NCBI GenBank assembly: GCA_020466095.1 | Contig: CM035808.1 | Coordinates: 30,206,959 to 30,270,958 of the forward strand | Reading direction: 5' to 3' | Length of the DNA: 64,000 nucleotides | From: Chlorops oryzae | Lineage: Eukaryota > Arthropoda > Insecta > Diptera > Chloropidae | Part shown: piece after piece, positions 25,101 through 35,249 of the stretch | How the letters are laid out: every line of letters starts with the position of its first letter | Numbering within the stretch: the first letter of the stretch is position 1 | Program-made: the position numbers and the translations under genes | The notes under the pieces: model-generated | The model's input: the letters and a program-made list of their open reading frames with translations, nothing else | Told to the model about the DNA's origin: nothing | The model's database searches: none

Positions 25101-28100
25101 ACAATGGGGTTAGGCTAACCCCACGACTTTTTTCCGTGTCGTGCCATTTCAAAATGGAGCACAGGATGGGGGAGGTACTTAGATGTAAAAAATATTTGAG
25201 GACCCCTCTACATACACCTCCAATAAGCATCGTCATTGGCCGTTTGGTTTTCTTTCAGTACGTATTTTAAGTTGTATGTGGGGTTACCGTCACCCCATTT
25301 TACGATACGTCGTAAAATCCCGTGTTTTGGAAGAAATGTTTTTCTATTGAAAACCTTTGCTTTGAAGTTTCTTCTATAAAAAAAAACGGGTTTTACATTT
25401 TTTTAATATGTAAGCCAGTTTTGTCGACTTGGCGCGCAGAGGGCGCTTTGTACCCACGTAATTTAAATCGCAAAACTTACTTCAAGTGCTTGGCATGCCA
25501 TAAACCAATGTGCAAAGATCATGTCGCGAAGATTTGTTCCGACTGCTCAAGTGATCACATACCCGCAGCTCATGAATAATTTTCATCATTTCGCTGTACG
25601 ATGATTTTGTTCAATAAATGAAAATGTGTGGAAACTTTTGTCTCAGTCTATTGTCCATGTCTTTTTTCCCACATTGGAAAATATACTTCCTAATTAATTT
25701 TCTTCTGCATAATTAATAAAATTTCGAATGCGCATCTATGTAAACCCTAGTTTATTTTTTTTAACTACAAAAAAAAAGATTAATTACTAAATTTCATGTC
25801 ATAACAAACAAAAATTTGATGAAATTATACATTTCGTAGTTTTGAGAAACTTCCAAAATCGTCAAAGTTCGGTTGCTCAAAAAAATATACTTTTTTCAAA
25901 CAATTGCAAAAACAGTTATTGAATATTGTTCCTCAACTCTTTACCTTTCCAGTAATATATATATTAAGGCTGAAAACTGTATTTATCATTTTTTTGTCGA
26001 TAAGAAAAAAAAACATTTTTTTCAATAGAAAACACGTGACAGTGTGTTCAGTTTTTGATTAAAAACACAGAAATATTTTTTGGAAGCAGGTATAAAGCAT
26101 AGCTGATCGTTTTTCTAATAAAATTACCTACAAATTGACAACAAGTTTCTGAAAATCGCCCCAGGGAAACAAAAGTTATACGCGATCAAAGTCGCGTGGG
26201 GTTACCCTCACCCCTATTGTACGCTACGGAAGTTTTTGGAGGATTGTACGCTGAGGGTTAAAAAATGTAAAATTGATCTGGTCTTATATTTAAATAAGGA
26301 ACGTTTACAATTTAGAAGGCGATACAATAATTGTGTAATGATACTAGACCAATTTAAGTCAACATTGATATACACCTTCATTATAATGAAAAACATTTTA
26401 AATGCAGAACATTTCTTATTAGACTTTAACATCCACATATAAGAGGACAAGGAGAATAATAGCAAAATAGTGAGTAATCCTTTGAATCTCCTGAATGAGC
26501 AAAAATGGAGTAATATTTTGTAGCTCCAGAAAAATTACTAATGGACTAATATTATGTAGCTCCTGAATATTACCTTAATAATACCTATTTTTTCTAAATA
26601 ATTATTTTCCGCTTTTGATTCTTCTGTTGTGGGATTTGAACCTCGGAACTCTCGATTCCTAGTCAAGTTTTCACCCTCGACACTGTGTTTGCCAAATCGA
26701 AAGTATGGGATTTTTTTCATTTTTAAGTTTGAAATCAAATTTAATATAATTTTATTTTGATTTCGGATTGCTCGTTTATGCTCCAAATGGATGAAAAAGT
26801 CATTATTCCTTCATTGCTCCATTAAGGATTGCTCCGAATGGATGAAAATGTCATTACTCCTTCACTGCTCGATTTAGGAATTTCTCCAAAATTTTTTACT
26901 GGGGCTAAAACAGGAAAATGTACTCTTTCGTTGCTTTTAAAAATCAAACACTGAAACCATGAAATCGAGGAAAAAAGAAAACGTTCTTTATGAAGATAAC
27001 GCAAACGCTAGGAATTCGTAGAGTTTGCCGATCATGGCAAGAACAAAACAATCGGACTTCTCGCTTCAACACATTGAGAAGTGTTTTTCATTGTGCCCTT
27101 TAACATTAGGGCAACTATTGCCGGCAATTTTTTGGTATATTGGCGAGACGAAGCGCGGGGATGTAGAGAAACTACCCCTCCGAGCTTCGTCTCCCCCATA
27201 AACCAAAAAATTACCTGCAATAGTTTCCCCAATGTAAAAGGGCACATTCTGACTGCTTTTCGGCAGATCCGCGCTTTTCTGTCTGTGCCTTTTGCATATT
27301 TTCGCCTTGTCTGCTTGTGAGGGACGATTGAGACGATTTGTTTTCTCATGAGAGCGAACTCTCTGCTCAAAACCGGTTTGTACTTTTGTGTATTTGAGTG
27401 GTTTGTGGGTGAGGGATGTTCGGGGATGTGGTTAATGTTCGTACACTCTTTTATATCGAGCTTTAAATCAAGTTCCAAAAATTACGAGAACAAACTCGAA
27501 TGGCGGAACTGCATGATGGAGCACAGTAGTACGCTTGGCTTTGGTATGACTCATTCGGTCACCTCAGTTGTTTGTTTTCATGTTAAGCGCACATAAACAA
27601 TTATTCCGTCTAAAAGTTTTAAACTCATTCGAGGCTGGCTTTAATGATTGAACAGTTTCAATTGAACGTTTCATGCGAGAAGACCCGTGCAACAACGAGC
27701 GAAATAAAATCGATTTGAATTAAAAATTGTTTCCTTTAAACTTTGGAAATTGGTATAAAGAAATAGTTTTTTTTTTTTTTTTTTAATTTAAGGTCAGAGT
27801 TTTATTGATTTTTAATTTGTTGTTTCTTTTTTCGATTGCAGCAAGATTTTGGTTTCGAGCCAGACATGGACATAGATATGGATATGTTCCCTCGCGGACG
27901 TTTAGGCCGTATACATCGTGATCCCTTCAGTGGCTTTGGCGGATCACGTAAGTTGTGTTTTCAACGATATTGGAAATGTTCTTACCTTTGAATAATTTCT
28001 CTTCGTTGTAGCCGATTTTGGATTTCCAGAATTCGGTTCGATGGGCCGACGTCGCAGGCCAGCTACAGATGGCAGAGACGATGATAGGGATTTCTTCAAT

Positions 28101-29579
28101 CGTTTGCCATCCGAATTCCGTCAGTATATTCCTGAAGGTTTTGGCCATCGTCGCGGCGGCAGTGCAGCACATCAACCACAGCAACAGATGCCATCACAGC
28201 ATCATCAGCAACAGCATTATCCATATCATGGAACACCGCCCAACAATTACGCGGGCGTTCCTCCACAATCACCATCGAAGAAAGTCTGTGACGCAGCCAT
28301 ACAAACCGAGGATCCTGCATCGTCCTCTCACGATCAAGTAGATCACGCTCAGCCAGCGGCGAATTTAAATCAACATGGCCTACGCAATACGGTCGATATG
28401 GGCGTAAAGGCCACACCTGAAAGTGAACAACAAGGAGCGCGCGCACATTCAGCTCCGCCACCAGAACAAATGCAACAGCATAATAATAGCGGACGTCGTG
28501 CAACGCCTCCGCAGCAGTCGCAATTTGGTACACAGACTAGTCCTCAGGCATCGAGTGGAAACGCCTATCAGAAGGCATACTATCCACCACAACAGCAGCC
28601 ACATCCGCAGCAAAAACAACAGACTCCACCACCAACATCAGCCTCGTCGTCGGCTTCCTCCTCGTCGCAACATCAACAGCAACCACAAACCCCCGGAGGT
28701 ACTTATATTCGCACCATACCCATTTTTGTTGAAGGCCGTTCCGAGCCGATCATCAATGCACACAAGGAGATACCAAATCAATATGCGCCGCCACAGCCCA
28801 ACGCAACGCATGCTCGGCAATCCGGAGCTGGATTTAATTTTCCACATCCGCAACAACAGCAACACCAGCCAGAACACCAGCAGCAGCAGCAGCAGCATCA
28901 TAACCCACAACATCAACACCAACAACGTCCAACGCCTTTGAATACCCAACAGCAACCATCACAAGATCAACAACAAAACGCTGAGGGTGTACCACCACAA
29001 ACACCACACACATTAGACTCAATAAATAAAATCCAAGATATCCAACGTGATGTACTTGACCTAATGGGTAAAGTTGAAAAGTTCACAGGAACTCGTCGAG
29101 ATAAGGAATACGTTTACCTAGATGAAATGCTGACACGCAATCTGTTGAAGCTCGATACAATCGATACGAATGGAAAGGAGAGCATACGTCTTGCTCGTAA
29201 AGAGGCTATAAAATGCATTCAAGCGTCGATTAATGTACTCGAAGCGAAAGCCGAAGAAAATGCAAAGACTGCTAAAGGAGGGGATGTTGCGGCCGCGCCC
29301 GAACAAGCCACTTCCAACGAAAACGGAAAGAACTCATCTGAAGCAACCACAAACAACGAACGGCCATCGGAACAAGGCGAATCTGTCACAGCACAGCAAA
29401 ATCCAACAGCTGAATCCGTTGAACCGAAAGTGCAGTGTGAGCCCATCCCGTTGCCACCTCCGTCCAATGATAAAGTTCAGACGGCAGATAACGTCGCCAC
29501 TAAAGAAGCTAGTCCAAAGCCTCTTGCTGAACCAGCAACCGAATCTTCCGATAAAAAAGATACTTCCGAAACCAAATGA
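13168..29579 (+). CDS. stv: starvin: BAG-domain Hsp70 co-chaperone (BAG3 orthologue), three coding exons
   Basis: Exons 13168-13380, 27842-27947 and 28012-29579 join in frame (donor GTTAGT/acceptor TTGCAG; donor GTAAGT/acceptor TTGTAG) to give 628 codons and a TGA stop. The C-terminal BAG domain lies at about residues 442-525: it includes [40 protein letters not shown] and [20 protein letters not shown]. This three-helix fold binds the Hsp70/Hsc70 nucleotide-binding domain and promotes ADP release. A conserved [16 protein letters not shown] segment and an N-terminal [18 protein letters not shown] block fit the BAG3/Starvin family, which serves chaperone-assisted selective autophagy in muscle. 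Long Gln/His/Pro-rich linkers separate them. The start is the first ATG; the frame is open 15 codons further upstream without an ATG. Intron 1 is 14.5 kb and packed with transposons; fly starvin has alternative first exons, so other starts in the intron are possible. Confidence 0.93.
14333..14470. mobile_element. MITE of the TTAAGCGGACA family
   Basis: Imperfect inverted ends (TTACTCTCTCTTAAGCGG and GGAGAGAGTACACTATA) with internal GTCCGCTTAAGAGG. Related arms occur at 15995-16070 and 40585-40718. The left terminus is degraded. Confidence 0.65.
14549..14669. mobile_element. piggyBac-type MITE, 121 bp
   Basis: Inverted ends CCCGGTAGCGCCT and AGGCGCTACCGGG flanked on both sides by TTAA (14545-14548 and 14670-14673), the target always used by piggyBac transposases. 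A truncated relative lies at 60937-61030. Confidence 0.9.
15825..15996. mobile_element. Degraded copy of the CAGCC-type MITE
   Basis: The right arm (GGGAAAAAATTCCCTAGGG then TATTTAGAATCGATC) and the internal AAAAAGGAAGTATTCT match the copy at 43990-44214. The left terminus has decayed. Confidence 0.5.
15995..16075. mobile_element. Arm fragment of the TTAAGCGGACA MITE family
   Basis: Carries AGCGGACACCTCTGTTAAGC and, inverted, GTAGGTGTCCGCTTAAG, matching the element at 14333. It directly follows the preceding MITE fragment. Confidence 0.5.
17905..18102. mobile_element. CAGCC-type MITE, 198 bp (best preserved copy)
   Basis: Inverted ends CAGCCTGATTCGGAAT...TTCC and GGGAATATTCAGAATCGGGC, with an inner CGAATTCCCGGG/CCCCGGGAA palindrome-like core near each end. 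Relatives: 43990-44214, 57843-58047, 15825-15996 and a right-end fragment at 6391-6438. Confidence 0.8.
19199..19743. mobile_element. Foldback element with ~250-bp arms, TSD GTTTTCGG
   Basis: Nearly the whole 545 bp is one inverted repeat. The outer ends are CAAGGGCGTAGCTAGA and TCTAGCTACGCCCTTG; inner paired motifs include TCTAGAGAG-like AAACTCTCTAAACTTCTTC and ATCGAAATCGGA. The loop near 19440-19500 contains ACTAGTC/GACTAGT. A perfect 8-bp duplication GTTTTCGG (19191-19198 and 19744-19751) proves insertion and points to a hAT-type transposase in trans. Confidence 0.92.
20090..20660 (+). pseudogene. Decayed LINE fragment: RNase H region and zinc knuckle
   Basis: Conceptual translation across several frame breaks gives NSQAALKA (an RNase H active-site neighbourhood), then [20 protein letters not shown] (the C-terminal RNase H motif with its conserved His and Asp), and later LTDTDICRF, the start of the C-terminal Cys/His knuckle of Jockey/I-type retrotransposons. 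Reading frames are interrupted by stops and indels. The order and orientation match the 3' part of a LINE ORF2. Inside starvin intron 1. Confidence 0.75.
20884..21903. repeat. Duplicated 1-kb block, copy A
   Basis: Starts ACGGTGACCATCATATCTG and ends just after AAATAAGGCTACG. It is repeated almost base for base at 23099-24393. Copy A is shorter at many single positions compared with copy B. It contains a LINE 3' end (21400-21770) and the uninserted target of the 245-bp MITE (ATAT at 21852-21855). Confidence 0.92.
21400..21775 (+). pseudogene. LINE 3' terminus (zinc knuckle plus CCTAACCTAA tail), copy A
   Basis: The plus strand encodes [15 protein letters not shown] (Cys/His knuckle) and, after frame breaks, a Ser/Leu-rich tail ending near ERINRF. 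The segment ends CCCCTACAACCTAACCTAAT, a typical terminal repeat of this LINE type. Copy B is at 23630-24015. Confidence 0.72.
22030..23101 (+). pseudogene. 5'-truncated mariner (irritans-like), copy 1
   Basis: Transposase pieces in shifting frames: [20 protein letters not shown] then [12 protein letters not shown] (HTH region), [20 protein letters not shown], a broken TGDEKW block, HQDNARPH (second catalytic Asp) and [13 protein letters not shown] (third Asp). The right end ATTTCTTTTTACTACACCTAA is intact and followed by TA; the left terminus is missing. Compared with the copy at 44945 it lacks scattered single bases. It sits exactly between the two copies of the 1-kb duplicated block. Confidence 0.88.
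23102..24393. repeat. Duplicated 1-kb block, copy B, with MITE insertion
   Basis: Same sequence as 20884-21903, but carrying the 245-bp MITE at 24105-24349 and retaining bases absent from copy A (for example around 23760-23800 and 23915-23970). It contains the LINE 3' end at 23630-24015. It abuts the right end of the mariner. Confidence 0.92.
24105..24349. mobile_element. 245-bp MITE, family CGCACCCTTGC, copy 2
   Basis: Same family as 8371-8615 in reverse orientation, with termini CGCACCCTTGC and GCAAGGGTGCG. The uninserted homologue at 21841-21870 shows that ATAT (or the TA within it) was duplicated on insertion. Confidence 0.93.
25091..26257 (+). mobile_element. Internally deleted piggyBac-type element, 1167 bp
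   Basis: Inverted ends CCCTCAGCGTACAAT and ATTGTACGCTGAGGG are flanked by TTAA (25087-25090 and 26258-26261). Subterminal GTGGGGTTACC/GGGGTTA motifs recur on both arms. The interior keeps only a C-terminal transposase piece at about 25400-25579. Confidence 0.9.
25395..25579 (+). pseudogene. piggyBac transposase C-terminal Cys-rich domain fragment
   Basis: The frame ending at 25579 encodes [20 protein letters not shown] followed by VAKICSDC. The CxxC-PxCxxH-CxxC spacing is that of the RING/PHD-like zinc domain at the end of piggyBac transposases. The catalytic DDD core is absent, so this copy cannot make transposase. Confidence 0.82.
26615..26705 (-). repeat. tRNA-like (SINE) fragment
   Basis: The minus strand has a B-box-like GGTTCAAATCC about 45 bases downstream of a degenerate A box. 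The arms do not pair as a functional tRNA. Probably a tRNA-derived SINE head. Confidence 0.4.
27092..27246. mobile_element. 155-bp MITE with ~65-bp arms
   Basis: Ends TGTGCCCTTTAACATTAGGG and, inverted, CCAATGTAAAAGGGCACA. The arms continue through CAATTTTTTGGT/ACCAAAAAATTACC and GAGACGAAGC/GCTTCGTCTC. In starvin intron 1. Confidence 0.8.
27247..27841. other. 3' end of starvin intron 1; no element recognised
   Basis: AT-rich intron sequence with a T run at 27768-27784 and a normal acceptor at 27840-27841. Confidence 0.5.
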
Positions 29580-31374
29580 TGATTAACAATAAAGTCTGTA
29601 CGTTCGTATACGGAGAAGATAACGCGTCATATGCGTCAAATCACAAAGACATCTTAATTGTGACAACACATAAATACTTTTGCACTCATGGGTGTCTGAG
29701 ACGACAGCAAATTGTTTTTCTTAAATTATTTAAGTACTTTAAACCTTATACTTATACCAAAATTTAAAAAAAAAAATATTAACTCATTCGACTTTTTTTT
29801 AACATCCAGTGAAAATATATTTGTAGGCATTCGAAGTAAATGGAAAAAAAATTTATAAAATATTTATTTAATTACACATTGTTTTGTTTGCCTAGTTTTA
29901 AACGAACTTGCGTGTACTTAATATTGATATTACAGTAGAAGACAAAGAAAAAAAAATGGAAAGCAGTCTTTAAAACGAACGAATATAACAGTTTGTAAAT
30001 AGAAAGTTATTGTAAACAAGGCAGTGTTTTTCAATTTCAAATGGTAACCTTAAGGAATTTTATCTGTAAAAGTATGTTTGACCTGGTTAATCTGTTGTTT
30101 ATGTCATCCCCATGGATCCTTTTTCGTTGTGAGAAACTTCGCTAGATTTCCCGAAAGCTTTCGTGTCTTCAATTCTGAAACTCTCAGAAATAGCTCAGCT
30201 CAAATGAGCAGAAACTGACTTCAAATCGCCAAATATGCCTTTGTAGATAACTCCTACCTTAACTAATTCGAATAGATTTCTAAAGGAGAAGGAAATAAAT
30301 TGATTTAAAAAAAATTAGTCTGCATCATGAGTCAGGTCAGTTATATTGATTGGGTAAATCCACTATTTTTAAAAAAAAAAAGCAAAGCTTAGACAGCCAT
30401 AATTTATGTTTACCTTCTCTTGTCCAAAACAAAAACATTGGTTGTACACTTTCGACGAATTGGCACACGAATATGAGACGGAAATGCAAAACTATGAACT
30501 TCCGTTTCGTTGTTATTAACGGCTCTCTATAGGGTTGTCGTGGTTACGTTAATTACGAGTGAAATAATTTTATTTTTTTTTGCTTAAGTAAAAATGGCAT
30601 AAAGAACTTTTTCGTTCGAATAAATCAATTTAATGAAAATTTTGTGCTCAAAGTAACAACAACAACAACAGCGGGTGTGATTTCGCGTTGAAAATTGCCT
30701 TAATTTGTACGTTTGTCCTCGCATTATCAAAAACGAACTTCCATTTTAGGCAATAAAATAAAATTTGAGTGACTTAAGCGAAAGGTAAAAAATTTATGTG
30801 AAGTCTAAAAAATGATTTTCATATTTTCTATATTAAAATAGTGTATAATTCGCGTTCAGTGGAAGTGGGTGTGTCAAAAAGCTGTTAAACTTCTTTATTT
30901 TTCAAATGTGATATTATTTTTGTCAAAAAGAAGCAGAAGCTCTCATATTTTTACACCAAATTCTCTCTTTACCCGATGGATTCGAACCCCAACAATTTGC
31001 GTAAAAAGAGAATTAGGTGTAAACAATATTAAAAAACTCTTGTTAGAGTTCACTGAATTTGTTCGCGTGGCACAAAAGGCAAAATAGTAGGCGTGGCAGT
31101 GTAACGAAGTTAAACTTTTCCAACTTTGGGGCACAAAAGCAAGCTATGTTCCGAATTTGACACTGGCTTCAAAATTTTGGATTTTGGGTCCACCCCTTTT
31201 CAAGGAATTGGGGTTTGGGGTGGTTTGATTTTGAATTTTTTTTTTTTTTTTTTACTTTCGTATATATTTCAAGCACTCTATCCGTACGCGTGATTTGTTT
31301 TTCTACCATTTTCTAATTGGGGACTGTCAATTAATTACGTACGGTTTTTATTACTGATCTCACGTATATATATC
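29580..31374. other. starvin 3' UTR and intergenic DNA
   Basis: AT-rich. Several AATAAA-like signals follow the stop codon (for example 30289 and 30617), but the true cleavage site cannot be chosen. A small inverted repeat at 30949-31023 (TTACACCAAATTCTCTC against GAGAATTAGGTGTAA) encloses TTCGAACCCC. No gene seen. Confidence 0.5.
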
Positions 31375-31617
31375 ATACATGATAAATGTTTTTTGAAAAA
31401 TTCTAAAACTACCCTAACAACTTTCGCCAGTTTTTTTCAGAACTGAACGCTAAATCTACCAAACTAAGATGAAAAATATATATACTATGCTATTTAGCTT
31501 CTTTTAACAATGTTGTACACTTTATATTACCTACATAACATTATTTTTACTAACATTTACCAAAAAGTCATTAGCACATACAAAATGTAAGAAAATCAAA
31601 TAATTTACTTATGTGAC
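31375..31617. repeat. 245-bp direct repeat, left copy
   Basis: Nearly identical to 37198-37440, beginning ATACATGATAAATG and ending CTTATGTGAC. It lacks TG...CA ends with gag-pol between, so it does not look like an LTR. Confidence 0.9.
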
Positions 31618-32012
31618 TTATGTGATTTAAAAAAAAAAATCTCATGTCACAACAGAGCAAATAAACTCCGAAAATCGAGAAAAAACTTGAAAATGTTCCC
31701 ATTTTTCACAATTGCGAAGCACATTTCTCCAAAACTTCAAGCTGTATTGTCTTGAAGAAAGCATAAATTGATAGATACTGGTATTGGCTTTGATACGCAA
31801 CCAACCATAATAAGTTACTAAAGCGCTAAAATATTATTATTTTTTTTCCGTAAAAGTTAAAAAACTGAAGATTTTTGACAAAATCGATGGTAGCTCCAAA
31901 ACTAGAGCTGAGAAAAAATTTTCAAAAATGTTTCTCATGTCTCCAATACCACCCTAACCCAAAACTCCTAACGAAATCGCGGCGACAAAATCACTGTAAA
32001 TTAGTGTTATAC

Positions 32013-32700
32013 TATATTAAATAGAAAATACCTTTTCAGTTGGGGCATTTGAACTCGGTGAGCTCAAATTTAATTCAATTGTCAATAATTGACTAGTGTA
32101 AGGCTGCATGCAGTTAGAATCTTTGAGTTTGCATGGCGAAGAAAAACAGAACATATTACGTAAATACGGAACATTTTCGCTATTTTCACAAAAAAAAAAT
32201 AAAATTGTACGCACGGTAACCCAGGCTATCAAGCAAACAGAGCACTCTGCTAAATGAATTGATATTTGGTCACCGAAATTATTGACACAGTGAGGTTAGG
32301 TCAGGTTGGGATCTACTGTAGTCAGATGATATAGTGCTATTTACACGTTGCTTAAGGTCTCGACGTGCGTTTTGGTTCAAAAAACATGCGATCGAAAGTA
32401 TAGACCGCAAATGGAGACCTCATAGCTGATTGCATGCGAGATATTGCTTGCGATAACGCATGCCATCTAAACTTGCGATGGGTGTCACTTTAGTTTTTTA
32501 CGTTGTTCGCTTGTCTGTAAGAACGGATTTACAGAATTTGTCGCGCTTTTTTATTCTGATCTTGATTTAATAATCTTGCATCCTTTTTCAATTTCTTGTG
32601 TTTCGTATGCACGAATTTTCTTGCTGAACGCCATCGTAAAATGCTCATCGCATACAGAAATTTGCACTTAAAAAATCTCATATGTTGCACTATAAAAGTT
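32013..32700. repeat. Second duplicated block, copy A (uninserted)
   Basis: Begins TATTAAATAGAAAATACC and runs through a CATGGCGAAGAAAAACAGAA motif, a GGTCACC element end and the CTATTTACACGTTGC arm. The same order recurs at 34133-35740 with two insertions. Copy A gives the empty sites for both. Confidence 0.85.
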
Positions 32701-33090
32701 CTGTATCGTAACCTGCACGTTGAGTTTCCTGCTGAGAGACATATAAGAGGATAAGAAACATTTCATGCTGAACATTTGCCTTGACCGGGGAACTGGAGTA
32801 GCCAGTTTTTCTCTTAACCCCAAAACTCCTTGAACGAAAATTCGTTCAGTCGACAAATATCTACTGTAATATAAAACCTATGTAAGCTTATAAACACATG
32901 CTTTGAACAAATTTTCGTTGGCAGTTGCAAAGAGAAAGTCGAGCGCTACCTAGTCACATTAATGTTCATATTGAATGTTTCAGTGTAAATACTAACCTAA
33001 ACGACACGTGTATAAATTTGAAAGCAATCAGCTGATTAGTTCATGACTTATAGCTTTTTGAGTGAAACAACTTTTGGTATTGCGAAAAAA

Positions 33091-34067
33091 ATGGATAAAA
33101 AGCAATTTCGTGTGTTAATTTATCACTGCTTTTTGATGAAAAAAAGTGCAGCTGGAGCCAAAATGTGGCTAGATGAGTGTTATCCGACTCTGCACCATCC
33201 GAAAGTACAGTTCGTAAATGGTTTGCTAAATTCCGAACAGGTCATATGAGCCTCGAAGACGACGAACGCAGCGGACGTCCAAATGTTGCTGTTAACGACG
33301 AAAACATAAAAAAAGTCCACAAAATCATTTTAAATGAGAGGAAAGTAAAGTTGATCGAGATAGCTGAGAACTCTGAAGATATCGATGGAGCGCGTACATC
33401 ATATCGTTCACGAAATTTGGGCATGCGAAAGCTGTGTGCAAAGTGGGTCCGCGCGAGCTACAATCGATCAAAAACAACAACGTTCGATGATTCGGAGCAG
33501 TGTTTGAAGCTGTTTAAGCGCAATAAGACAGAATTTCTGCGCCGATATATGACAATGGATGAAACCTGGCTCCATTACTACACACCAGAGTCCAATAAAC
33601 AGTCAGCAGAGTGGACTGCACCAGGAGAAAGCCGCCCAAAGCGACCAAAGACGCAGCAGTCGGCTGGCAAGGTTATGGCGTCTGTGTTTTGGGATGCGCA
33701 TGGAATAATATTCATCGACTATCTCCAGAAAGGGCAGACCATCAACAGCGATTATTATATAGCGTTATTGTTTCACCAAGACAATGCACTGTGTCACAAA
33801 TCAATGAAAACGATGGCAAAATTGAATGAATTGCACTTCGAATTGCTTCCCCATCCACCGTATTCTCCAGATCTGGCCCCCAGCGACTATTTCCTGTTCT
33901 CAGACCTGAAGCGGAACCTCGCTGGGAAGAAATTTAAGACCAATGATGAAGTGATTACTGAAACTGAGGCCTATTTTGAGGCTAAAGACAAATCGTTCTA
34001 CAAAAAAGTATCGAAAAGTTGGAGAATCGCTGGAATCAGGTATCGCCATCGAAGGCAACTATGTTGA
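33091..34067 (+). pseudogene. mariner transposase (cecropia/mellifera-like), inactive
   Basis: From ATG 33091 the frame reads MDKKQFRVLIYHCFLMKKSA and is shifted near 33177 into a long frame beginning SDSAPSESTVRKWFAKF and continuing to 34067. The catalytic triad blocks are present: MDETWLHYYTPE (first Asp), HQDNALCH (second) and [16 protein letters not shown] (third, D34D spacing). About 20 residues expected between IALL and FHQDNA, the segment with the DRLKEAI-type helix in relatives, are missing in frame. This and the frameshift make the copy non-functional, although about 290 codons remain open. Its terminal repeats could not be fixed. It lies between the two copies of the duplicated block. 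Confidence 0.9.
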
Positions 34068-34240
34068 TGAATAAAATCGAATATTGGAAAAAAAATTTGT
34101 TTTACTATGAAACGACATGAACTTTTCAAAGCACGTGTTATTAAATAGAAAATACCTTTTCAGTTGGGGCATTTGAACTCGGTAAGCTCAAATTTAATTC
34201 AATTGTCAATAATTGACTAGTGTAAAGGCTGCTGCAGTTA

Positions 34241-34726
34241 GACTGCCCTATTCTAGGGTTCGATCGATAGTCGAATCGAAGCTCTTCGACTGAGTCGATT
34301 GTTTTTTCATTCGGTATTCTGGCAAAAAATCGAAACATAGTGGCTCCATTGTGGCTTCTGATTCTTTGAACCGATCAGCTGTTTGTGTTTATTTCTCAAA
34401 TTTAAAAACGAAAAGTGAAATGGATGAAATTGAAAAAATCTCCATCAACCCACAAGCTTTGCACTTTGTTGTTTGTTGCTTATTTGCTTTGACCTATAAG
34501 AAAAAGTTGCACTAAAAATCTTTTAAACCAAACAATTATAAAAATAAGCTTACATTTTTGGTTTTCCGACACTGGATCGACAGCTAATTGGCGGTCGAAC
34601 CGGCAACGATTAACATTCGAACAGCTGTCGATTTTTCGATGTTCAGAATACAAAATTCGACATTCGATAATCGATGATCGAAATTCTTCGATCATCGATT
34701 ATCGGTCGAACCCCAGAATAGAGGCG
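34241..34726. mobile_element. 486-bp MITE, ATCGAT-rich TIRs, probable TTA TSD
   Basis: Ends CTATTCTAGGGTTCGA and TCGAACCCCAGAATAG are inverted, followed by TCGAT-rich arms. Flanked by TTA (34238-34240 and 34727-34729), as in PIF/Harbinger elements. The collinear copy at 32110-32120 lacks it. Confidence 0.8.
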
Positions 34727-35249
34727 TTAATCTTTTTGATTTGCATGGCGAAGAAAAACAGAACATTTACGAAAAACGGAACATTTTCGCTATTTTCCAC
34801 AAAAAAAAAATTTACGCAGAACAAGCTCCCAAAAAACAGAGCACCTCTGCTAAAAACAGATATGATGGTCACCGTATTATACACAGGATTTATTAGGTTG
34901 GGATTTACTGTAGTCAGATTGATATACGCTATTTACACGTTGCTTAAGGTCTCGACGTGCGATGGTTCATAGCATGCGATCGAAAGTATCCCCCGCAAAT
35001 GGAGACCGCTCATAGCTGAAGGCATGCGAGATATAGCTTGCGATATCGCATGCCATCTATCGCTTGCGATGGGCTGTCACTTTTGAGTTTTTTACGTTGT
35101 TCTCTTTTCTGTAAGAACGGATTTACCCAGAATGTCGCGTTTTTTTCTTTTTTGCTCTTGATTTAACAAATCTTGCATCCCTTTCAATGTTTTGGCGCTT
35201 CTATGCAGCGAATTTTCTTGCTGAATGCCATCTTAAAATGCTCATCGCA

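Larger units (their letters stand above)
24394..26443 (+). pseudogene. Unknown gene remnant split by a piggyBac-type insertion
   Basis: A frame from ATG 24894 runs [18 protein letters not shown], then a Lys/Glu-rich segment ([16 protein letters not shown]), and is cut at TTAA 25087-25090 by the element at 25091-26257. With the element and one TTAA left out, the frame continues without a stop for about 60 more codons ([16 protein letters not shown]... to NIHI) ending at 26441. Further coding-like but frame-shifted sequence lies upstream (24700-24893: [17 protein letters not shown], then [19 protein letters not shown]). I do not recognise the family; it could be a host gene copy, a processed pseudogene or another transposon's ORF. 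Confidence 0.5.

Noticed and set aside
28096..29467. Several open frames opposite or overlapping starvin exon 3
   Set aside because: They are shadows of the Gln/His-rich codons of the real BAG-domain frame and have no independent motifs.
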